From Tubulanus polymorphus (lineage: Eukaryota; Nemertea; Palaeonemertea; Tubulaniformes; Tubulanidae): 60,000 nucleotides of DNA. The stretch spans positions 19,963,307 through 20,023,306 of the forward strand of contig NC_134031.1 of NCBI RefSeq assembly GCF_964204645.1, in the 5' to 3' direction. Under the pieces are notes generated by a model, which worked only from the letters and a program-made list of their open reading frames with translations, did no database searches and had not been told where the DNA came from. Positions 36,501 through 48,500 of this stretch are shown piece after piece (the first letter of the stretch is position 1; each line of letters begins with the position of its first letter). Made by a program: the position numbers and the translations under genes.

Positions 36501-39500
36501 GTGATATTTGGTGACGCATTTTTGCGTTAGTAATTGCATAGCTATTTTGTAATTGAATGAACCGTTCGTTCGTCGCAGGACTGAATCAATCAACGGATAG
36601 AGATTCAAGTGTGTGAATAATTCATCGAAATCTTGATGGATTTTCTATGTGTTGACAATCGATTGGAGTGCAGTAGAGGCTCAGTCCACCCCAGTCTGTC
36701 TGCCAGATCCAGCCTGTCGCTTGCTGGTTGATACCCGTTATCAGACAGTTCCAGCCTGTCAGCTGCTGGTTGAAACCTGTCATCAGCTAGCTCTAGTCTG
36801 TCTTCTGCTAGTTGCAATGTGTCATCAGCTAGTTCCAGCTTGTCATCTGCTGGTTGAAACCTGTCATCAGCTAGCTCCAGCCTGCCATCTGCGAGTTGCA
36901 GCCAGCTCTTGTCTGTCATCTGCTGGTTGAAACCTGTCGTCAGCTAGCTACAGCGTGTCATCTGCTGGTTGAAACCTGTCATCAGCTAGCTCCAGCCTGC
37001 CATCTGGGAGTTGCAGCCAGCTCTTGTCTGTCATCTGCTGGTTGAAATCTGGCGTCTGTCAGCTTCAGTCCACTGCCTGCTGATCCACAGCTGTCATTTC
37101 ATTCAACTAGAAAATTCAGTTTTCAAGTCATCGTTATTCTTTTTCCTCAAAGATTGCTTTTATCGCTTTTCAGTCGTCGCTTCGAATTTTTACAATTCAC
37201 GAAAGAAATGCATTTTTCATGTCACTGATGAAAATACGTTGTCGAGTTTTCACTCGAATCCTCGTCAGTGCTTTGAGCGTTTACCGACACCGTCCTGATT
37301 GAAGACCCAGGGGAATTTATTCATCCGAATTACAGCCCATCACTGGCAGGTCAAACTCATTCCTAAACTCTCGCCTGAAACTAAGCATTTGCTAAAATTG
37401 TCGTTGATGGTATTTTGATTCTCTGTCATATTTCTAATATCAGTATTGATCGGATGACTCGGATCATTCTAATATCTTACCCACTACAGAAAGTCAAACG
37501 CACAACCAGTTATTCGTACTTCAAGCCATCACCCGTTTATAGATGGTGAGCACCTCTAAAAAATACACCAACAAAAACATTATTAGACATTCTACATATA
37601 TTATTTAACATTCACATTATTTGAATTTTCAGACTGTCTGGCATGTCTGGGAAGAACTATGAATTGCCCATACTTTTCCACCACTTCGAAGTTATGGACT
37701 TGAATATCTGGAAACTGCAATTATGATTTTCATATGTTTTACAGGATCTGGATAAGAGGCAAAGGAACCAACAGGAGGCTATTTGGGAATTATTGAAAAG
37801 TGAACTAATCTATATCAGAGGAATTAAAGTCATATTGGATGTGAGTATGAAGAGAAAGCTACCATCATTTGTATAAAGAGTTAGCGTTAAAAATCCCTTT
37901 CATAATAATCCCCCAAGTTTTGAACTGCACTGTCCAAATATATTACACTAAAATAAGATATATTTCAAATAAAAAGTTGATTATTTCTAATAATTCATCG
38001 CACAGTGAAATATACCACAAGTTAAAAAGGGTTTATAGATATTGCAAGAAAATAGTTGATTAATCCTAACAATTTATCTAATTCTAACTCTTCACGAAAA
38101 ATTTCATTGCACAGTTCAAATATATTGTAGTTTTATTGCAAAATGATAGAATTGCTGAAATATCCTGCTTTTCAAATGTTTTTGAAAAATCACCGAGTGG
38201 GGATTTTTACCTACAACTAATCAGCATTTCTGATATCTTGGAAAATTCTGGCAAACTTGAAAACAGCTTCGCCGATCTGTTTGTCACTTTCATGGCACAC
38301 CTAAGGTCAAAACATCATCTTCACAAGGTTAAATATAAGACTTGTTGACGATATAAACATACAATATACAAGCCACCTGTATCACATCCACACCTTTACT
38401 TTCAATTCATTGCAACCTTTGATGAGGTATATTCATTCGTATCTTGAACATTTCACCCTTACTTTCTTTCAAAAATGAATCCTTTTCATTATCTCTATCG
38501 ACGATATCGTAAACGATTGAAGTGCCTGGCATTGTTATTGTTTCTTGGCGCTCGCCCGTAACTTTCTCAATGAATCATTATATCTGTCAATGTTTTTAGA
38601 ATGTCACGAGCAGCTCTGGGGGGAAACATACAAGGCACCGAGATGATTGTCTTTTTCTTTGTCACGCGTGAATAAGTAGCTATTGCACAGAAAATACGAA
38701 GTTACCTTGAAAACATCTTAACCCTTTCAGAGCAATACCTGGAAGTGCTGGAGATAATTTGATGATTTTTAAGAATTTTACCATAGTGTGTTGAATAACG
38801 GGCATAGCTGTAGTGCATCATTAGTTACTAATATTTCACCATGTTTGACAGGAGCTGCCATTTTTCAATAGAGATAAAACTAATTATTGATAATATCGAT
38901 ACATAGCAATGCGGTGTTCTGGCAAAGTCTTATCACGGATTTATAAGATGCACTGAAAGGGTTAATCTTTACACTAGGTTCAGTTGCACATTTGAGACTT
39001 CGTACAGATGGTGGTTGAGCCTTTATTGACCAGAAGTGACTCAAGTACATCTAAAAAATTCTTAGAAGTCTCTCACAAAATGGTGAAAAAATCAAAGCTG
39101 GCAGAGTAACAGCAAATGGCGGCCTTGTGGTGATCTGGTTGAGTAGACTTATCTTCATTGTTTTAATCTAAAATCCATTCCGAAAGAACACAAAGAAGAT
39201 TGACCGAGCAGAAAGTTTAAACTTGTAAAAGGGCCTAATCCTTCGGGTAGACTGTGACAAAATACGATCATGACCTGTTGGCGAACTCTTTAATCTTACC
39301 TTCATCAAAGTCACATTATCTGTTCTTTGTTAGATGATATCCATATCTTTGATAGCATTTTGAGTAACAGTGATTAGAAGCTCTCAAACCCCATGAAAAT
39401 TTGAGTCAAGATTTTTTCGAATTTTGAATGAAAAGTAATTCATGCTCAAATGATTTATTCAGGTACCCGCGCACTTCATATTTATGTGCCAATTTTCTTG

Positions 39501-42500
39501 AAATAGAACTACCCCGTGGCACGGGCCTAATAACCTAGCCAATCAAAACCTGCAAAACAAATAAGCAACAGGGACAGACTTCGCGTTTCAAAATTTGTTC
39601 TTTATTCAACACATGTTTGAATATTTTTCAGATTTTCCTATGTTGCCTACTCGACTTGCAAGCGCAGAAAATCTTGACCGAGGTTAGTTATGAATAAATG
39701 AAATAATCGTTTCATCGAGATGCCTTCGGTCTTACATTTTGAAATTTTGAAATTTTTGTTTTTCTAATCACAGGTCGACACGGAGAAACTGTTCAGTAAT
39801 ATAACCGAGATAATCGATGTAAATTATGGATTCTGGGAGGATCACATGGTGCTGTGCGTTCAGCGAGCTCGAGAAACCAACTCACTTTTACGACCTATTC
39901 ATATGAAAAATGGCTTTTTAAGGGTAGGTTTTCGATATTCCGCGATAACTTTATCAGGGTGGACCTGGAAAACTCAAGGCAGACTCTGGGAATTTGACAA
40001 ATTTGGCCAAATACCTGGAAAACTGGGATAATGCTATTGACCACACATTCCTTTATCAATACTTGATTCAACGAGAAATTTTTCTGATTCTATAACATGA
40101 AAAATCAGGGAATTTGTAAATTGGCAGAAAGTGGCCACTCTGTAATAGAATTGTGTGTTGTAACATGGAAAACTCAGTGAATTTGTAGGTGGGTTTAAAA
40201 TGGGCTCAGTTTTCAGTCGTTGAATACCGGTAAATGTGGTATAACGGTTTCGAGAATTCGAGCCTCTGATGACACTGAGCACGTCTGTAAGAGCATTAAC
40301 GTTTTCATGCTCGCGGCTAGTTTAATTTACAAGAACAAAAAAAAATTTCAATTCATCGACCAGCTGGATATTTCCCGTCATAGTTGAAAGTTTTAGTAGC
40401 CTTAAAAGAAGCTTTCTCCGGCGCGGTTTCCGACAATTTCGACTGTGTCCCTCAACGTAGCCAGCTTACTCATCGATTAATTGATGAGTAGTGACTGGTT
40501 TTTGCAATTTCCTTGATGTACCGCGGTGCGTAATGCTTCGCTGAGCTAAATGAATAGATTGCTTGTCTCTGTGCGACCTGGCTGTTAGTCGATTGTGCGA
40601 CCATTGTGTGACGCTCGACTGACACTTTATCTAATTAAGAAAAACACGTTCGATCATCGTCGATAGTACCCTCATCAGAACCCTCGATAGAACCCTCATC
40701 AGAACCCTTGTCAGAACCCTCGATAGATCTCTCATCAAAACCCTCGATAGAACCCTCATCAGAACCCTCGATAGAACCCTCATCAGAACCCTCGATAGAA
40801 CCCTCATCAGAACCCTCGTTAGAAAATTGGATTTCATGTGATGTCGAACTTGAAAATTTACCACATGGTCATAATCTGACCTCGATGCTCAACCTTGAAC
40901 TTGATCACTATCACATTGCACAAGGATACTCGCCTGTGGGAAATCGGGAAAAATCTAGATTTGATGAATTGGAAATTTGATAATTTAATAATGCCTGAAA
41001 ACGCCAGTGAATTCGGAAATTTTATTGACTACACGTTCATATAATCTTTACATGATTCAAAATGAATGAATTTTAATGTTTTGAGCCTAGAGATTTCTCA
41101 ATTCACTTGCTGCAGATTCACTCAGGGAAATTTGTGTGACAACACAGAAAAATCATGGAGGATTTGTAAATGGCGGAAACTAGCCACCCTGGGTGGTGAC
41201 CCTGACCTTGAATGAAGCGAGTCTTTCACACTCCCTAGAATCTGATCACATGATTGGAATGAAACAAATGTGTTTTGACACATCCGGCACTCCCAGTAGA
41301 GACAACACCTATTATCTATCAGAGGCAATTTCCAGTCTAGGTTCATCGGGTTCACTATATTCAGGCTTTACAAATCAAACAGGGATTCGGCACTGCCAGC
41401 TAGCGTTCTGTTACGACAAATGCTATTAACCTTTCCATTTGCATTACCAGCTACGTTTGCATTCGGGCCGAAAAATATTCCACGCGCATCAGTAATTGTG
41501 TACAAATAACGTGTACGGATTCGGGTGGCGATTACACGCTGAAAACAAATAAACCGTAAAGGTATTCTGTTCTCCGTCTGACAGCGAGTAGAAATCCGTT
41601 TCCGTGACAATCATCTAGATAGCCCGTAGTTCGAGGGGTATTTGTAATTTACGCAGGCAGCACGCGATGGTTTTCTATTATTTTAGCTGCTTAGTTCGGT
41701 TAAAGCAACCAGATTTAACTTGTCAATACGCGAGGGCTAAAACTGTATAAGCCGATATTCCTCCCTAAATTAAATAGGTGTTTTTTTTTGGTTCAGTTTT
41801 TTGACACGAACGCTTGGTATAAATAGATCCAGGGGCCAATCGCTCAGAACCTTTCTTAAGACAGGGCCCAAGTGCATAGTCGTGATTTTAAAGTCTAAAA
41901 GTGGTCTTAAATCATAAGTCAATGATTTATCAATGATATATATATTTTTATGGATTTTAGTGTGAATAAATTATTATCATTAAGGTCGTTCTTTACTTCT
42001 AAGATTGGATGTAGAACTGGAATGGTCTAAGACCAGTTCAAATGTAAGTTTTGACTTTGCAATTGACCCCTGACATAGTGATGCCTTTTAACAATGGTGT
42101 TCATCAGATGGGAAACTGATAAAAAACTTTTGAGCAACTGACTGCTGTTCACTTGGATGCTTGGATAGAGGAGAAACACATCACGATCCAAGATACGAGG
42201 AAATAATAATTGAAATTTTTTTTCTGAATTTTCAGTTTAATGAATTGTTTGAGCCGTACGTGAAATACTGCATCGATCAAGAAGCGTCTGTGATTTATCT
42301 GCGCGAATTGTGTCGCGATAACGAAGTCTTCAAAGCGTTCGTCAGCGTAAGTATAAAATGAGATCCGTCGTCTCAATTTTCTTGCCTCGAAAACGTTTAA
42401 CGTCGTGAGACGGTCTTCGGCGCGCCCAAAAAAATCGAATGTATATTCCGTGCGGCAATCAATGGCAAATCCGTGATTGAAGATGATCGTCGCGTTGTCT

Positions 42501-45500
42501 GTCATGAATTGATAGTCATATTGATTCACATCGTTTGAGATTTTCTCTATTTCCGCACCATTCTGCTGCTGTCTAACTGCTGTCCGTCTGTCTGTCTTAG
42601 GGATTTATTTATACAACGTCCGCGATAGCATTTCTCTCTTTTCCGGAGGAATCTTTTGAGAATACGACGACACCAGCTGTACAGAACCAGTCGTGTTGAG
42701 CAATTGACTATTAATGGTCGAGTTTTATCTCACACGGAAATTATTACTTTATTCTGATGCCTCTGAGGAGCATTTGGACGAGAATTGAGAGCATCTAAGA
42801 TCGGGATTCCCGATCAAGTCTTGCTCAGTACTGTCATGTTAACTCTTGCAGTGCGTCTACACCGCAGTGCAGTGTATTAATCAGCGATAGAGTTTGCTAG
42901 TACTCCGTATTGCGGTGTAGTGATGATTTTAGTAAAACTGTACAGAACCAGTCGTGTTGAGCAATTGACTATTAATGGTCGAGTTTTATCTCACACGGAA
43001 ATTATTACTTTATTCTGATGCCTCTGAGGAGCATTTGGACGAGAATTGAGAGCATCTAAGATCGGGATTCCCGATCAAGTCTTGCTCAGTACTGTCATGT
43101 TAACTCGTGCAGTGCGTCTACACCGCAGTGCAGTGTATTAATCAGCGATAGAGTTTGCTAGTACTCCGTATTGCGGTGTAGTGATGATTTTAGTAAAACG
43201 TTTTTATCTCAATTGAAAGATAGCAGTATCTGCCAAACATAGTGAAATCTTAGTAACAAACGATACACCCTGCACTATTGCTTGTCATTCAACCCACTGG
43301 GGTGAAATGTTTTTAGATTCTAAAGCCTAGCGCACATCGACACTGCGATTGGAGACAACTAGTTGCAAGGCAGTTTTCGGCGCATGAGAGGAACTGGCTG
43401 GATACGATCAGTTGCTTGAATGTGTCGATGTGAGCGAGCTTACGATTGGTAAGCGTCGATCTATCTCCAGTTCCACCCAGTTGCCCATGTTCTACTTTTG
43501 AGCAACTGGTTGTACTCAATCGCAGTCATATCCGTCGATGTGCGCGCTCTGGATCTCGACGATCGACACGCGCCATGCAGTTGCTGCAACTGACCGGTTG
43601 TAACTAGATTTCGATGTGCGCGGGGTAATCGTTCGGTAGCAACTAGTTGTCTCCAATCGCAGTGTCGATGTGCGCTAGGCTTAAGATTTTCTCCAGCACT
43701 TTGCAGTATTAATTACTCAGAGATAAAACGATTGAACGTTAAATATTCATATCGTATTTTTACGCTACAGTGGGCCGAACATCAGAAGCAATGCAAACGT
43801 CTGAAACTACAAGATCTACTAGTGAAGCCTATGCAACGTATTACCAAGTATTCGTTATTACTGAACGCAATATTGAAGAAAACGTTAGACGTCGATGACA
43901 GGGACGACCTCCAAGACATGGTACGATTAACAGTCTGCTCTTATCACTGCCATATTAGAGATTCAGTTTAGATATTCCTGGGGTTTCAAGTTTATCTGAA
44001 GATTGCATTATTTATAGGGTTAATTTTGGTTCCTGCTTTGTAGGTAGGCATAGAATGTTTGCTACTTTTTTTCGTGCAAACAATGGTTTCCCATTGAGGT
44101 TGCCTCTTTTTCAAAGATAGAAGTCTTCACTAACACTGAGGGTGGAACCCCACACGAGAAATTGCCTTCATTTACCGATGAACCTCAGCCTGTGAATATT
44201 CCTACATCGTCCACCCCTGGCACCGCAATTACTGCTCGGATGAAATGCGATAATTGTCTATTGTTTTTCAGATTCAGGTCGTTGATCGTTTTGTCGGCCA
44301 CATCAACTCAACATTACGTACTCAACACGAGAAAGATCGTCTGCAAGCGATTATTGATCGAATCGAATCGTACGATGTCGTCGAAACTCTCAACGAAGAA
44401 TGCAATAAAGTATGTCGTCTACGTATAGGTGGCGCTAAAATCTGTCTAGGGTCGATCGTGTAATAGTAGAATAGCCACACTCAAACATGGAGAATAAATG
44501 ATATGATAAAAATCAACTATATACAGAATTAAACGTTTTGAAACTAAGAATTTATTTGATCAAAAATTAAAATGAGACGTGGTTTCGAACTCTTACTAGA
44601 GATCATCAGGTTTAATTTTTGATTCAATAAATTCTTAGGGCCAGTTTTATAGACTGGTATTATTACCTTTAACCCGTGGGCTAACTCAATTCATTATCAA
44701 TGGAGTTAACCCCCGTGTTAAAGGTAATACCAGTCTATAAAACTGGGCCCTGGTTTTAACATATCTGTATATAGAGGGTTTATATCTACGTAATATTCTA
44801 ATCAATTCATAGATTTTTTGTCAAACCCTTGAGTACATCAGTACTTTCGAATTCATAGAAATCATTGTCGTTTCTTAATTCCGTTTCATAGTGACACGTC
44901 AACACTTCACTTTGATTTGATGTTTTTATTTTTTCATTTTATAGATTTTATCTGAATACAACCATTTAGACCTGCTCGGACCGATGCCGTTTTGTCTGCC
45001 GCAACAACCTCGTCACCTGATGTGCGAAGGCTCTCTTCGATTCAAAGATGGCATCTCGAAGGTAACAAGAACAAAATAGATACAAACACGGATAAAAGTC
45101 GATCCATTTAAGAGGGGTGGGAATTTGACGCGTGTCGGATCAGTTTGGCAGATGCTGATTTACCTCCTAGTGTCGTGTGTTTTGCTGGATAATTCTTGTG
45201 AAAGATGACTATTTGATTATGTAGCCTTGTTCCAACAGATTAGGACAGATGAGACATACCCGGTAGATTTTGCCTAAATTCATGTAAATATTGCATATTT
45301 AAATGAATCGAAATTGCGTAAGCGGTATAATATCTAAACATGTTGTTTGTGTACGTAGCTTCGGGCTGTTGATAATCAATTTTTTTTCGCCGTGTCCTCT
45401 TTTAATCACGTAACGTTGCTTACCGTGTGATGTTTTTAATTAAGTTCTGAACGCCGTGCAGCGTTTTTCTGCCTCCTCGGCGCTCGATCGAGTGACAAAA

Positions 45501-48500
45501 ATCAATTAATTGCTTCAAATTAGATCCAGGTAATCAGCCATTATTCGTACTACGTAGGATGACAGTTTAGTGTCGAATTCTGGTCTCGAAATACAGGCAA
45601 TGTCGTTTAGTGTCCACTGGAAAAATGTCAAATTGCTAATCAGTGATAGTCAGAGCATTTCTTAACAGTACATCTGCTGCACAGTTTAAAGGGTTTTGAA
45701 TCAGAGAAATGTTTCGAAGCTTATAATGGTTAACTTATGAGAGTAAATTAAGCCAAACATTTTGAGTTAGCTTTCTAGTAACCTACGCCAGTTTTATAGT
45801 CTGGTATTATCTTTAGCTCTGAGGCTAGCTCAATTCATTTGAGTTTACGTTAACACCAGTCTATAAAACCAGCTCCTGGTCTTCAAATGTACATTTTTCA
45901 TGTTTCAATCACATGAATTTGTATTTCATATTGTATTTTGTAGTCGGTCGATGCTTATTGTTTTCTGTTCACCGACATGTTGTTGATCACAAAACCGAGT
46001 AAAAGGGGTGACAAAATGAAGGTGATTAAACCTCCTGTTCGCGTTGATCGCGCTCTCATACACGAACTCAAAGATGGAGGTAAGCTACTTTATTTCTGAG
46101 CTGTCTTAATAGCGAGCTTTACAAACAATTCCTCAAATCATTTGAACATGTTTCGGTATTTATTTTCAGGTGGATTTTTGGTAATATGTGTCAGTGAATA
46201 CAAGGTCGCTATCGCCGCGTACACATTCCAGGGCCAGGGAGATCAGTCGAAAATCTGGCTTGAGAAAATCAAAAAGGCTCAGGTTGGTGACCTGTGAAAT
46301 AGTGAAGAATTGACAGTAGACTGCGCTTGCCATACAACCGACTGCCTTAGATTATTGTGGTTTAATTTTGTTGTCTGCCTTATTTAATACATGGAGATTA
46401 GCAGCCTGGTCCTCCACGTGCTCCATCTATCAATTTCATAACTGGCGGCAAGCGCAGTCTATCGTAGATTATATTTCTACTTGAAAATCGCGGTTCAGTT
46501 TCTGGTCTTGATGTTTGTTTGTCGTTAATGAAAGATTTTCAATTGTTTCAGACTCTGTATGCGGAAGCTCGTGAAGCCGCTCAAAACGACGGCGAACTGG
46601 AAATCATTTACGATCCCGACGACGATACGCTGTCTTACACGACGGCTTCGCTGCTTGGCCCACCGTCGAGTCTTAAACCGAGTATCAGTCACGAGAATCT
46701 ATCGCTGCGACGTAACTCCAGTTCGGAGTCCGATTTCGGACAGTTTTATAATATTTCTCGCGCTCGCAGCACGGAGTGTATCTACGGACAGAGACACGCG
46801 ACGACCGGTGGCAGCGGTAGCGATGACGGCGGCGGTAAGGGCGATCGACGTACCGATAGCTTACCCCCGAAATCGCACATATTCAATCAAACGATTTCGG
46901 ACGACGAATTAGAAACGCGAAGTCTCGACGGATACAACATCAATCAGCGAGCGACGAGTCCGAAATCACACCGCGCTCGAATACGCTCGGCTACTTACAC
47001 GCTGCACGTCGACAGCGACGGAAACGTTCAAGCCGTTCCTAAACGAGATTCCGAGGAGAGTAACGGTTCCTCGGGCGGCGTACTAGCGCCACCTGAAGTC
47101 AGTATTACCGGCTGTAGTCCGCCTACCTCTCCGTCGCCAGTCCGTCGCCGCATATTAACTATGCAAAATCGTAAAAGCGCTCACAAACCGATCAAAGTGA
47201 ACGTTAATCGTTCGGACTCGATTTCGAGCAGCGGCACGAACTCACCAACCGGTTATAACAATAATAACAACCATCGACAGTCGAGCAGTCAGTCGCCGAA
47301 TGCTTCTGATAATCCCGAGCTCGAAAACGTGTTCTTTCCGAGTTCGGAAGAGACAAATCCACGCGGTAATAAACAACAATCGCATCGACGTTTAAGAGAT
47401 AAACGTTATCACACGGCCGATAGCATCGAACACTTGCACAAAATGAAAGACCGCGACAGCGCCATTCACAAACGCCTGTCGTGGAATCTGGGTAACACTA
47501 CTTGTAGTAAGGATACGGGACGACAAACTAAATCAGCGGATAATTCGGTGGATAAAGCGATGAGCACGGACTCGCTGAGGAGTTTCGTAAGTTCGAGCGG
47601 AGTTAGTTCATCGGGTAGTTTACACCAGAATCCGGAATATGATGTAACGACGCAAGTGATGACCGGTGATTCGAAACCGGAGATTTACTCGAGTCAGTCG
47701 TGTATAATGGTTAATCCGGCGGCTGGTAGCGGTAATACGTTGTTGAATTCGCGAGGTCAACCGGTCGTAGAAATCAAATTCAAAGTTTCGAACAGTGACG
47801 TTAATAATTCAAACGACGGCCGCCATGAACGCGCGAATTCTGAGATCATTCAAACCCAGCAGACGTCGTTGGATCCGTCTGCTTCGATCCACGAGCGAGC
47901 TCACTCAACCAGTTCGCTTCACACGGGCAGTTTAGACTCCGTTACCGAGAAACATTTACGCCCGTGCAGTGCCGATCTGCATCGCGTGAAACCGGTGATC
48001 TCTGCGGCGGACGACGCCAACCAGTCGTCCGTCAAGTCGAGGTCGTTGTCCGATTTAAATCAAACCGTCGGTAAAAGTAAAATGCAGGACGGTATCGTGT
48101 CCATCGAAATACCGACTAGTCCGAAACGACAGTATCAAAAACTGACGAAATCGCAGATGATGCGTTTGAAAAAAGAAATACTGCTAGCAGACACAAATTC
48201 AGAAGCTTCGTACGTATATTTATCTCTCTTGAAAAAAATACTCGTTGATTTAACAGGGTTCTAACAGATATTTCCCTTATATTTCAAATTCCATGACTTT
48301 TCCTTGACTTTCAACAAGGGAAGAGGCGAAATTCTCTGATTTTCCCTACATGGAAAAATGATCATGTCCATTTTCTGTATCATCCTTGGAATAATTAGCA
48401 CTAATTGATTGATGGATGTTGGTTGAAATCACCGTCGGTAATTGATGACGGTTTAGGCATCCGGTAACTTTGATGGAAATGAACTTTCATTCTGCTCACA

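Larger units (their letters stand above)
39924..42235 (+). other. PLEKHG5 intron, 2.3 kb
   Basis: Contains CCCTGA-family sequence (39950-40165 and 41095-41205), the 24-bp array (40663-40826), a possible minus-strand exon-like segment (41435-41540) and an imperfect element with GGGGCCAAT/ATTGACCCC ends (41829-42072). Confidence 0.6.
42347..43770 (+). other. PLEKHG5 intron, 1.4 kb
   Basis: About 880 of its 1,424 bp are recent insertions: the 261-bp tandem duplication and copy 2 of the 356-bp TTAA element. Confidence 0.8.

Noticed and set aside
46559-46912. 117-codon frame in another phase of the long tail exon
   Set aside because: Shadow of the PLEKHG5 frame, which has domain and splice continuity.
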